A DNA stretch of 7,010 nt from contig DHAA01000026.1 in the NCBI GenBank assembly GCA_002397275.1, positions 1 through 7,010 on the forward strand, read 5' to 3'. The notes below the pieces were generated by a model. The model made no database searches, had not been told where the DNA came from, and saw only the letters and a list, made by a program, of their open reading frames with translations. This stretch comes from Thermacetogenium sp. UBA4966 (GTDB lineage Bacteria; Bacillota; DSM-12270; Thermacetogeniales; Thermacetogeniaceae). Both the position numbers and the translations under genes were made by a program. Below, piece after piece: positions 1-6,638 of the stretch. The stretch's first letter is position 1. Each line of letters starts with the position of its first letter.

Positions 1-2
1 CC

Positions 3-515
3 GTTTTAGCCTTGCCGGTAACCGTTCCCGAATCTGTGACGGAAATGGTGAGGCGCCGGGGAGGGAAAGTCAAGCGTACAAAAACCGCTCCCTGGGCTGT
101 CATGCAGGCCGTTTTAGAAGAGGATGTGCGCGCCTCACAACAGCGCTGGCCGCAGTTTCTCCTCTATAGCGACGCTTTGGCGGTTTTGGCTTCACTGGGC
201 GAATTTTTAGCGCGCCGGTCGCAGTCTCTCTCAGAGGTTTTGGCTGAACTTCCAGGCTTTATTACGGCCAGAAGGGATGTCCAGGTCGATTGGGATGATA
301 AGGGCAAAGTGCTGCGTCATCTGGCCAAGGAGTCTGCGGAACAGAAGATAGAGACCGCTGAAGGGATCAAGGTGCGGCATCCGCAAGGGTGGGCGGCGGT
401 GCTCCCTGATGCGGAGGAGCCGGTGTGCAGGGTGTACAGTGAGGCGTTCAACCAGGAAGCAGCAGAATCTTTGACCGAAATGTACGTACAGAAAATCGAG
501 GATATCCTGAAATAG
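3..515 (+). CDS. Partial gene: C-terminal phosphohexomutase-like domain, probably of an NDP-sugar pyrophosphorylase/phosphomannomutase fusion
   Basis: The frame is open to the left edge, so the 5' end lies outside the window; the TTG at 12 is probably an internal Leu codon. About 171 residues are visible. The order resembles the last two domains of alpha-D-phosphohexomutases: GGKVKRTKTAPWAVMQAV (residues 17-34 counted from codon 12), WPQFLLYSDAL (46-56) followed by an Ala/Leu-rich helix, then a C-terminal domain with GWAAVLPDAEEP (126-137) and VYSEAFNQEAAESL (141-154). This pattern fits the mutase-like tail of the long mannose-1-phosphate guanylyltransferase/phosphomannomutase fusions, which make nucleotide sugars in the cytoplasm. 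The nucleotidyltransferase part is not visible, so the fusion is inferred. Two active-site loops look degenerate: no GE-x-SGH-type sugar loop precedes WPQF, and LPDAEEP replaces the RPSGTEP phosphate-binding loop. The domain may therefore be non-catalytic. It could instead be a stand-alone mutase homologue. It converges on the branching-enzyme gene. Confidence 0.72.
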   Translation, partial: VLALPVTVPESVTEMVRRRGGKVKRTKTAPWAVMQAVLEEDVRASQQRWPQFLLYSDALAVLASLGEFLARRSQSLSEVLAELPGFITARRDVQVDWDDKGKVLRHLAKESAEQKIETAEGIKVRHPQGWAAVLPDAEEPVCRVYSEAFNQEAAESLTEMYVQKIEDILK

Positions 516-539
516 TTACTACCCAAGTTGGTGGTTGGG

Positions 540-569
540 AAAAGAGCTAAAAGCCGGCTTGATTCCGGC
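540..569 (-). terminator. Candidate intrinsic terminator of the DUF4912-branching enzyme operon
   Basis: Read on the minus strand, a GC-only stem GCCGG/CCGGC (569-565 and 557-553) with a 7-base loop is followed at once by TTTT and, after AGCTC, by another TTTT. It lies about 107 bases past the branching-enzyme stop. The stem is only 5 bp, so strength is uncertain. The plus strand has no T tract after this hairpin, so it should not serve the left-edge gene. Confidence 0.4.
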
Positions 570-593
570 GAAGCGACCATATGGAGTCCCGGG

Positions 594-626
594 TAACGGC
601 ATCAGGCGCAGCGAAGTTGCCGGTTA
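594..626. repeat. Imperfect inverted repeat in the convergent intergenic gap
   Basis: TAACGGCA (594-601) pairs with TGCCGGTTA (618-626) through 8 base pairs with a single bulged base, around a 16-base loop. No T tract follows on either strand, so it is not a typical intrinsic terminator. It may be an RNA 3'-end structure or a remnant of a dispersed repeat. Confidence 0.35.
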
Positions 627-648
627 AGAGCAAGCGGAATCCAACCGG

Positions 649-676
649 CCTCCAATTTCCGACCTCCGACATCCAC
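649..676. repeat. Degenerate 7-bp tandem repeat next to the branching-enzyme stop
   Basis: Four heptads follow one another without gaps: CCTCCAA (649), TTTCCGA (656), CCTCCGA (663) and CATCCAC (670). All share TCC at positions 3-5. The last heptad reaches the first base of the minus-strand TAG at 676-678. Nothing here suggests coding, and the function is unknown. Confidence 0.35.
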
Positions 677-2316
677 TAGCCGACCGCCGCTGCTTCCGGG
701 GAGACGGCGCCCGGAAGATCGGCGACATTTGAGGAGCAATAGACGCGGTAGTCGACCTCCGGGAAGATGTTGTTGCTATTTTCTATCCAATGCAGCCACC
801 CTTCGTCGATCCTATTTCCTTTGATTTCCTCATAAATCCTGGTAAAGTTGGCGATATGTGATTGGAAACGCATTTTGGCGTATTCCACCATGGTTCCGGT
901 CTTCATGATAAAAGGCCAATCGCTGCTCTGTGCCAGGAGCAGTTCTCTGGCCGCCTGGTTGAGAGCGCGCCTCTGTGTGCCTTCTGCCTCTGGATAGCTG
1001 TTGGCCAGCTCGATCATGCGATCTCCCGCCTTGTGCAGGTGACGCCAGATCCAGTCGTTGGCGCCGTTCAGCCAAACCTCGTGATACCCCTTCCAACCCC
1101 AGCTTGACTCACAGGGGGTTGCCACCTGATTGTGGGGATAGATCCGCAGGTAATCGCCGGGGGTGATCATCTCTATGTTCTGCTGGTCGCAGCTAATTTT
1201 TCGGATGAGGAAATCCAGCCACTGAGGCCCCTCAAACCACCAGTGTCCGAAAAGCTCGGCATCGTAGGGCGCTACGATCAGCGGCTTGCGGTCGAAGATA
1301 CCGGAGAGCCACTCTATCTGCTTCTCACGGTTGAACATGAAGTTTCCGGCATGCGTGGCCGCCTTTTCCAATGCCCAGGACCTGACATAGGGTTGTTTGT
1401 CATCGGTGTCGCCGGTGATACGGTAATATTTGATCCCGGTATGAGTACGTATATGGCCGTCAGGCAGGTAGGGCCCGATATAGGAAAGATCCAGGTCATA
1501 ACCGATGTCCCGATAAAAGTCGCGGTAGTCGAAATCACCCGGATAGCCTTCTTTCGCGCTCCAAACCTGTTTCGACGACTCTCTGTCCCGGCCGAAGGCC
1601 GCTACGCCGCTAGGGCAGTAGAGCGGAGCGTAATTGCCATATTTCGGGCGGGGGGAAGCATAGAGAGTTCCATGATTTTCGACAAGAAAATATTTAACGC
1701 CGTGCTGTTTTAAAATTCTGTCATCCCCAGGCTTATAACCACACTCCGGCAGCCAGAAGCCGCTAGGCCGCCTGCCGAAGCAGCGCTCGTAGAGATCTAC
1801 GCCCACCGCTGCCTGAGCATTGATCACCTCTCTCTGTAGACCCAATAGAGGAAAGTACCCGTGAGTGGCCCCCGATGTTATGATCTCCAGCCTGCCGGCA
1901 TCCTGGAGCCGTTTGAAGGCCTCCGCAAGATTCCAGTGATATTTTTCTGTGAACAGGTAATGGGCGTGGGTGAAAAGATCCCGGTAAAGCTGGGCTGTGC
2001 CGTGAAATTCCGGCTGGTATCTTGTTCTGGCCACTTCTTTGTCGGCCAGTTCCAGCAAATGCTCTAAATGCCGAACATAGCGCCCTCTCAAGAGGTCGTC
2101 GTTGAACATGGAGAGCAGGGTTGGTGATAAATTGAAAGTCACACGGTAATCTATCCCATCCTCAGCCAGCTTATCAAAAACCCATAAAAGAGGGATGTAA
2201 GTTTCCGTGATAGCTTCGTACAGCCATTTTTCCTCAAGAAAGTATTCGTTTTCCGGGTGGCGTACATAGGGGAGATGCGCGTGTAAAACCAGTGCAAGGT
2301 AACCCTTTGTCATCAT
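676..2316 (-). CDS. GH57 1,4-alpha-glucan branching enzyme (DUF1957-type)
   Basis: This cytoplasmic enzyme (EC 2.4.1.18 expected) cuts alpha-1,4-glucan chains and rejoins them through alpha-1,6 links, giving branched glycogen-like polymer. All five GH57 regions are visible in 546 residues: HAHLPYVRHPE (12-22), GATHGYFPLL (149-158), GFWLPECGY (186-194), APYDAELFGHWWFEGP (349-364) and WGWKGYHEVW (406-415). By family comparison Glu191 is the nucleophile and Asp352 the acid/base. Tyr233 in LYCPSGVAAFGRD lies where characterised branching enzymes carry a loop tyrosine needed for branching, which favours branching over plain amylase activity. Length is close to the roughly 520-560 residues of Thermus and Thermococcus homologues. 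A helical C-terminal part follows region 5, and no signal peptide is seen. The gene is second in an operon, 23 bp after the DUF4912 gene. The start is one of two adjacent ATGs, at 2316 or 2313. Confidence 0.93.
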   Translation of the reverse strand: MMTKGYLALVLHAHLPYVRHPENEYFLEEKWLYEAITETYIPLLWVFDKLAEDGIDYRVTFNLSPTLLSMFNDDLLRGRYVRHLEHLLELADKEVARTRYQPEFHGTAQLYRDLFTHAHYLFTEKYHWNLAEAFKRLQDAGRLEIITSGATHGYFPLLGLQREVINAQAAVGVDLYERCFGRRPSGFWLPECGYKPGDDRILKQHGVKYFLVENHGTLYASPRPKYGNYAPLYCPSGVAAFGRDRESSKQVWSAKEGYPGDFDYRDFYRDIGYDLDLSYIGPYLPDGHIRTHTGIKYYRITGDTDDKQPYVRSWALEKAATHAGNFMFNREKQIEWLSGIFDRKPLIVAPYDAELFGHWWFEGPQWLDFLIRKISCDQQNIEMITPGDYLRIYPHNQVATPCESSWGWKGYHEVWLNGANDWIWRHLHKAGDRMIELANSYPEAEGTQRRALNQAARELLLAQSSDWPFIMKTGTMVEYAKMRFQSHIANFTRIYEEIKGNRIDEGWLHWIENSNNIFPEVDYRVYCSSNVADLPGAVSPEAAAVG

Positions 2317-2320
2317 CTTT

Positions 2321-2328
2321 TCCTTTCC
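2321..2328 (-). promoter_or_regulatory. Ribosome binding site of the branching-enzyme gene
   Basis: The minus strand reads GGAAAGGA just upstream of ATGATG. The AGGA core is 4 bases from the first ATG (2316) and 7 from the second (2313). Spacing therefore slightly favours initiation at the second Met, making the protein one residue shorter. Confidence 0.6.
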
Positions 2329-2339
2329 GTTGTCTTTAT

Positions 2340-3173
2340 TTACCAGTTCATGGGGGAACTGATCTGTTCTTCTTCTAGTTTTTTAGCGGCGCCAGCTTTT
2401 AAACTCATTTCCTCAATAAATCCGGGGGAACCGTGTACGTCGATATACCTTCCGTAAACCTTCTTTTCATATGTAGTGGGGAGCAGCCACTCCGAACTGA
2501 CGATTTCAGAAACATCATCCCGGGGTGTAGTCACCATATTGGAACGAGCGATAAAGATCTGGGTTCCGTCGGGCATAACGCGGCTTAGTTCAATAAAATA
2601 ACTGTGCCCCGGTTTTCCGGTGTGTATATACCAGTTGTCGGCAAAGTCGTTGATTTCTATTTCCGCCGCCTGCCGGGAGTCGAAAAAGTACCGATTTGTT
2701 GCGTCATATACTTTTAGTACAGGACGGGAAGACTCCCAGGCACGGGCGCCGTAACGCCGGCAAACATCTTCTTTAGCAGCCTTGCCGATCTCCCAGTAGG
2801 CGAAGAGCCAATAGGGATCTCGGACCATTGCGGTTAAATAGGTATCCCCATAGCGATAAGGTATTGACGGCAGAGGATGCTCTGCTTCCCGGCGGGGCAA
2901 ATCCTTCTGAGCAACCTGCCCTCCATGTTTTGCAGCGGCAAGATCTGCAGGCCGCGGGGATACCGTATCTAAAAGGGGAGGCGTCATCTCCTCGGCGGCC
3001 TCCATATCATCCTGTCGCCGGATGGGGGGGTTACTTCCGCCGGGTTTCCTTTGTGCAGAACGAATCCTTTCCCGGCGCGGGATCCCTCCGGGATGTTTTT
3101 TTGTGGACATCCAAGCCAGACCTCCTACAGCTAAAATTGCTAGTAATAAAAGAGAAAACTCCCACAGGGCCAC
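2340..3173 (-). CDS. DUF4912 domain protein with an N-terminal membrane anchor
   Basis: A 277-residue protein. Residues 5-22 form one hydrophobic segment (EFSLLLLAILAVGGLAWM), followed by basic residues KKHPGG and RRERIR. By the positive-inside rule the rest should face the cytoplasm. Residues about 40-103 are a Pro-, Arg- and Glu-rich, probably disordered linker. The DUF4912 domain spans about 104-246, with its typical DPYWLFAYWE (119-128), then VLKVYDAT (152-159), WYIHTGKPGHSYFIELS (181-197) and a VYGRYIDVHGSPG end (239-251). The Tyr/Trp-rich strand pattern suggests a beta-sandwich, possibly carbohydrate-binding, but that is inference; the family has no established role to my knowledge. It is the first gene of an operon with the branching enzyme, 23 bp apart, so a role in storage glucan is likely. 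The GTG start at 3173 is supported by AAGGAGG ten bases upstream. Confidence 0.85.
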   Translation of the reverse strand: MALWEFSLLLLAILAVGGLAWMSTKKHPGGIPRRERIRSAQRKPGGSNPPIRRQDDMEAAEEMTPPLLDTVSPRPADLAAAKHGGQVAQKDLPRREAEHPLPSIPYRYGDTYLTAMVRDPYWLFAYWEIGKAAKEDVCRRYGARAWESSRPVLKVYDATNRYFFDSRQAAEIEINDFADNWYIHTGKPGHSYFIELSRVMPDGTQIFIARSNMVTTPRDDVSEIVSSEWLLPTTYEKKVYGRYIDVHGSPGFIEEMSLKAGAAKKLEEEQISSPMNW

Positions 3174-3183
3174 CTTCTGACTG

Positions 3184-3190
3184 CCTCCTT
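3184..3190 (-). promoter_or_regulatory. Strong Shine-Dalgarno fixing the GTG start of the DUF4912 gene
   Basis: AAGGAGG on the minus strand ends 10 bases before the GTG at 3173. The next in-frame Met lies at residue 22, beyond the membrane segment, and would delete the anchor. The GTG start with the anchor is therefore preferred. Confidence 0.7.
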
Positions 3191-3229
3191 CTTTTGGGCG
3201 CCGCGACCCGTTTTAGATAATAAAGAGTA

Positions 3230-3258
3230 ATTCTATCAGCGTAAGGGAAAAATGATAA
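3230..3258 (-). promoter_or_regulatory. Candidate sigma-A promoter for the DUF4912-branching enzyme operon
   Basis: On the minus strand TTATCA (3258-3253, 4 of 6 to consensus) and TAGAAT (3235-3230, 5 of 6) are separated by 17 bases. The predicted start is near 3223, about 50 bases before the GTG. AT-rich regions give alternatives, for example TATTAT a few bases further downstream. Confidence 0.35.
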
Positions 3259-3288
3259 TTGAACAGAAAACCAATTCTCTTGTATTAT
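3259..3288 (+). promoter_or_regulatory. Candidate sigma-A promoter for the GH15 gene
   Basis: TTGAAC (3259-3264) and TATTAT (3283-3288) are separated by 18 bases. The predicted start is near 3295, leaving a leader of about 50 bases before the ATG at 3346. Its -35 box directly abuts the -35 box proposed for the opposite promoter. Confidence 0.4.
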
Positions 3289-3307
3289 GTCCAATGTCTA
3301 TTGGTTT
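3268..3307. promoter_or_regulatory. Inverted CCAAT elements around the GH15 promoter -10 box (possible operator)
   Basis: AAACCAAT (3268-3275) and ATTGGTTT (3300-3307) are perfect 8-base inverted copies separated by 24 bases, with the predicted -10 box and start site between them. A third CCAAT (3291-3295) forms a tight palindrome with the right arm, CCAAT-GTCT-ATTGG. The spacing suits a dimeric regulator or looping, but no known operator motif is recognised. Confidence 0.35.
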
Positions 3308-3345
3308 ATTGCATGCTCAAATTTACTAGATAAGGGGATTGGCGG

Positions 3346-5313
3346 ATGCCGAGAGCACTGACCCTGGGAAATGGGAATTTATTGGTTAATTTCGATGGCC
3401 AACTCAACATGCGCGACCTTTACTATCCTGTCGTGGGTATGGATAATCATATCGGCGGGCAGCGCTGCAGCGCAGGCTTTTGGGAGGAAGGTTCTTTTAC
3501 CTGGTTTTGGGATGATAATTGGCGGAAAAAAATAGCTTACCATGACGACAGCCTGATCGGCTTGGTTACGGCGCTCAACGAAAAAAAAGGGCTGGAAGTG
3601 CGGATTAGCGACGGCGTACATTTTCATTACAATCTTTTTGTCAGGAAAATGACCGTTAAAAATTTAAAAAACTGGCCGCGCCGCATCAGGGTCTTTTTCA
3701 GCCATGATTTTTCGATCCGCGGAAATAATATTGGAGACACCGCCTTTTTTGACCCTGTATCCCAGGGGCTCTGCCACTATAAACGTGATATCTATCTTTT
3801 GCTCAACGGATCAACTCAGGGAAAGGGGATTTTTCAATATGCAACAGGCCGCAAGCGTTTTTTAGGCGCGGAGGGTACCTGGCGGGATGCGGAAGACGGT
3901 TGGTTAGGGGGAAATCCTATAGATCACGGCTCTGTTGACAGTACCGTTAGTTTTGAAATGAATCTGGAGGCCGATGAACAGGAGGACCTGTGGTATTGGA
4001 TAGCTGTGGGGGATCGGCTGCAAGCTGTCCGAAATTTGGACAAGGCGGCGCATGAGCAGGGAGCCGGCTATCTCCTGCAGGAAACCAGAGAATACTGGCG
4101 GAACTGGGTCAACAGGCATAACTGGGAGTTCGGCGACCTTCCCGAAAAAGTGAGCGGTCTCTTCAAGCGCAGCCTGCTCATTGTGCGTACGCAGTGCGCC
4201 GGCAACGGTGCTATCTTAGCCGCGACCGACAGCGATATACTGGCTACATCCCGGGATAATTACAACTATATTTGGCCTCGGGACGCCGCGCTGGCTGCCG
4301 TTGCCCTGGATCGGGCGGGTTTTCCTGAGATTCCCGCTCGTTTCTTTTGCTTGTCCGCTCAGATGATCACCGAGGACGGTTATAACCTGCAAAGGTATAA
4401 TGCCGACGGCACTCCTGGCTCCAGCTGGTATCCGCTGCTTCGCGAGGGCAGAGAACAAATTCCCATTCAAGAGGATGAAACCGCTCTGGTGATCTGCGCT
4501 CTCTGGCATCACTACCGGCGATACCGAAACTTTGAGGAGATGGTCCCCTTATACTGGGATCTGATTAAAAAGAGCGGGGATTTCCTGCTGCAGTTCCGCG
4601 ATCCTCAAACCGGCCTTCCTTTAACCAGTTACGATCTCTGGGAGGAACGACGGGGAGTGTTTAGTTTCACTGCGGCAGCTGTCTGCGCAGGGCTGACTGC
4701 CGCCGCAAATTTCGGGAATCTCTTCGGCGATGCCCGGAGGGCGCAGCTCTACCGCCAGGGCGCCCAAGAGATTGAAAAGGGGATCGAGAACTATCTCTAT
4801 GACGAAAAAGCGGGGCGCTTTCTGCGGGGGATCTATTACCGCCAAAGGGATGACAAACTGGAGTTGATCCCCGACTTTACTCTTGATTCCAGCCTTTACG
4901 GTCTTTTTGGTTTTGGGGTGTTCGCGGCTGACGACCCTCGAGTGGAGAGGACGATGAAAGCGGTTGAAGAAGGATTGAGAGTGAACACCTGGGTGGGAGG
5001 GCTGGCCCGCTATACGGCCGATTGGTTCTACAGGATGAGCGACGACATAGAAAATGTTCCCGGCAGCCCCTGGATTATCACCACCCTCTGGCTGGCTGAG
5101 TGGTATTCCGCTAAAGCCAAATCAAAAAAAGACCTGAGCCAGGCCAGGCTGCTCCTGGAGTGGGCGGCGGAGCGCGCCATGGAAAGCGGTGTTCTGGCTG
5201 AACAGTATCACCCCTATACAGGGGAACCCCTCTCTGTCGCTCCTCTCACCTGGTCGCACAGCACCTTTATTTTGGCGGTGGCCAACTACACAGACAAGTG
5301 GCGGGAACTCTAA
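3346..5313 (+). CDS. GH15 family glucoamylase-type glycoside hydrolase
   Basis: A 655-residue inverting exo-glucosidase, expected to release beta-D-glucose from non-reducing ends of alpha-glucans (EC 3.2.1.3 or a close GH15 activity). Residues 1 to about 255 match the N-terminal beta-sandwich domain of bacterial and archaeal glucoamylases. Residues about 260-655 form the (alpha/alpha)6 barrel, with NYNYIWPRDAALAA (305-318), QEDETALVICALWHHY (375-390), SYDLWEERRGVFSFTA (428-443), NVPGSPWIITTLWLAEWY (570-587) and LAEQYHPYTGEP (617-628). By family comparison Glu433 is the general acid and Glu619 the general base. No signal peptide or anchor is seen, so it should act inside the cell, consistent with turnover of polymer made by the divergent branching-enzyme operon. 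AAGGGG at 3332-3337, eight bases before the ATG, supports the start. Other GH15 specificities such as trehalase or dextran/isomaltose hydrolysis cannot be excluded. The stop overlaps that of the next gene. Confidence 0.92.
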   Translation: MPRALTLGNGNLLVNFDGQLNMRDLYYPVVGMDNHIGGQRCSAGFWEEGSFTWFWDDNWRKKIAYHDDSLIGLVTALNEKKGLEVRISDGVHFHYNLFVRKMTVKNLKNWPRRIRVFFSHDFSIRGNNIGDTAFFDPVSQGLCHYKRDIYLLLNGSTQGKGIFQYATGRKRFLGAEGTWRDAEDGWLGGNPIDHGSVDSTVSFEMNLEADEQEDLWYWIAVGDRLQAVRNLDKAAHEQGAGYLLQETREYWRNWVNRHNWEFGDLPEKVSGLFKRSLLIVRTQCAGNGAILAATDSDILATSRDNYNYIWPRDAALAAVALDRAGFPEIPARFFCLSAQMITEDGYNLQRYNADGTPGSSWYPLLREGREQIPIQEDETALVICALWHHYRRYRNFEEMVPLYWDLIKKSGDFLLQFRDPQTGLPLTSYDLWEERRGVFSFTAAAVCAGLTAAANFGNLFGDARRAQLYRQGAQEIEKGIENYLYDEKAGRFLRGIYYRQRDDKLELIPDFTLDSSLYGLFGFGVFAADDPRVERTMKAVEEGLRVNTWVGGLARYTADWFYRMSDDIENVPGSPWIITTLWLAEWYSAKAKSKKDLSQARLLLEWAAERAMESGVLAEQYHPYTGEPLSVAPLTWSHSTFILAVANYTDKWREL

Positions 5314-6638
5314 AGCGCGGTTTGTTCAAGGCAGACCACGGCTTTTTCCAATTGGTGATCCTTAATTACGGTCACCTTAATTTTGAGCCCATCAACATCC
5401 AATTCAGGTGTGCTCCCATCCTCCGGAACAAACCCCAGTAAGCCTAAAACAAAGCCGGCAAATGTATCATAGTCGTTTTCCGGCAGTGATACGCCAAGCT
5501 GTTGGGAGACTAATTTCAAAGGAGTCGATCCTCGTATTTTCCAGGTTTGCGAATCAATAGGTTCAATCAGCGGCGGTTCCTCAGGAATTGAAGCATCGTC
5601 TTCCAAATCTCCGACAAGCTCTTCCAGCAGGTCGTTCATGGTAATGATACCGTTCATACCGCCGTATTCATCCAACACTATGGCAAAATGGTTCCTGCTT
5701 TTCTTCATATTGCGAAACAGTACGTCGGTGCGTACTGTTTCAGGTACAAAGTATGCAGGCCTTACAGCTTTTTTCATGATATTATCACGTGTTTTTTCTT
5801 TAATCCGGAAATAATTTTTAGTGTTTAAAATCCCGATAATATTGTCGGTGGTTTCGTGACATACCGGATAGTAAGTATGTCTGCTTTCAGTGATTGTTTT
5901 TTCCCACTGCTCAACGCTTTCATCAAGCCACAAAAGAGAAACGTCAGTTCTATGGGTCATAACCTCTTCAGCTGCTTTGTCATCAAATTCAAATATATTC
6001 TGAATCATTTCGTTTTCACTATGGTCTATGGCGCCTTTTTTACTTCCTTCATATAACATCATCCTGATTTCTTCCTCTGTGATCACATCATCTTCAGCGT
6101 ATGGATCGATACCAATGAGCTGCAGAATCCCATTCGTGGATATGGTCAGCAACCAAACCAGCGGTGCAAATACTTTGGAAATGAAGTAAACAAGCCCTGA
6201 CATGGCCAGCGCCAGCTGTTCGGATTTCCTCATGGCCACCCGTTTGGGAACAAGTTCTCCCAATACAAGTGTAAAATATGATAAAATTAAGGTTGTTGCA
6301 ATCACGGCTATGGTATCGAGAGTAGAAGCAGGGATGCTTGTCACCCCAATGCTGATCAGCCAATTTACCAGCCTGTCGGAAAAATTTTCGGCGGCAAAGG
6401 CGCTTGCCAGGAAACCGGCCAAAGTAATACCAACCTGTATAGTGGATAGAAAGCGTGCAGGCTGTTTGGTTAGTCGGGAAAGCTTCACAGCTCGCTGATC
6501 ACCCGCTGCGGAAAGCCTGGCGATCTTGGTGTCATTCATAGAAATAACCGCAATTTCAGCGCAGGCAAAGACAGCGTTGATAACAATTAAGGTTAGCTGT
6601 AAGAGCAATTGCCAAAATAGAGGGTCATTGTCAGTCAA
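5310..6638 (-). CDS. CNNM/CorC (HlyC) family membrane protein: DUF21, CBS pair, CorC_HlyC domain
   Basis: A 442-residue integral membrane protein of the family often annotated as hemolysin; characterised relatives act in Mg2+ (or Co2+) efflux and homeostasis. The DUF21/CNNM membrane domain covers about 8-200, with hydrophobic segments near 8-32, 66-83, 107-128 and 141-166, the NAVFACAEIAVISMNDTKIA motif (21-40) and the conserved GELVPKR (127-133). A CBS pair covers about 222-345, including VMTHRTDV (226-233) and DEYGGMNGIITMNDLLEELVGD (323-344, given by its ends and the GG at 326-327). The CorC_HlyC domain covers about 360-440. Length and domain order are normal. The start is TTG at 6638, with a weak GGTGG seven bases upstream, and it overlaps the stop of a possible leader frame by 8 bases. 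Its TAG (5310-5312) overlaps the GH15 TAA (5311-5313). Sampled stretches are more AT-rich than the glucan genes. The substrate cannot be read from the sequence. Confidence 0.92.
   Translation of the reverse strand: MTDNDPLFWQLLLQLTLIVINAVFACAEIAVISMNDTKIARLSAAGDQRAVKLSRLTKQPARFLSTIQVGITLAGFLASAFAAENFSDRLVNWLISIGVTSIPASTLDTIAVIATTLILSYFTLVLGELVPKRVAMRKSEQLALAMSGLVYFISKVFAPLVWLLTISTNGILQLIGIDPYAEDDVITEEEIRMMLYEGSKKGAIDHSENEMIQNIFEFDDKAAEEVMTHRTDVSLLWLDESVEQWEKTITESRHTYYPVCHETTDNIIGILNTKNYFRIKEKTRDNIMKKAVRPAYFVPETVRTDVLFRNMKKSRNHFAIVLDEYGGMNGIITMNDLLEELVGDLEDDASIPEEPPLIEPIDSQTWKIRGSTPLKLVSQQLGVSLPENDYDTFAGFVLGLLGFVPEDGSTPELDVDGLKIKVTVIKDHQLEKAVVCLEQTAL
5316..5347 (+). terminator. Candidate intrinsic terminator of the GH15 gene, inside the opposite gene
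   Basis: GGTTTG (5319-5324) pairs with CAGACC (5332-5337), including one G-T pair, around a 7-base loop. After one mismatch two more pairs are possible (5316-5317 with 5339-5340). TTTTT follows at 5343-5347. It lies within the last codons of the convergent minus-strand gene, so it is also coding sequence. Confidence 0.4.

Noticed and set aside
522..539. CCCAA...TTGGG hairpin after the left-edge gene as its terminator
   Set aside because: The stem is 5 bp with an 8-base loop and is followed by AAAAGAG rather than T residues on the plus strand.
1132..1713. A 193-codon plus-strand open frame within the branching-enzyme region
   Set aside because: It lies entirely antisense to a gene with all five GH57 motifs, shows no recognisable domain, and is best explained as a shadow frame of GC-rich coding sequence.
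3031..3294. An 87-codon minus-strand frame starting at TTG 3294 and overlapping the DUF4912 start
   Set aside because: It begins inside the predicted promoter region, has no ribosome site, and overlaps the DUF4912 gene in another frame, which has a perfect AAGGAGG and a family match.
3253..3310. Catabolite-repression (cre) site in the divergent promoter region
   Set aside because: No sequence close to the WTGNAARCGNWWWCA consensus was seen; the visible symmetry is of the CCAAT/ATTGG type.
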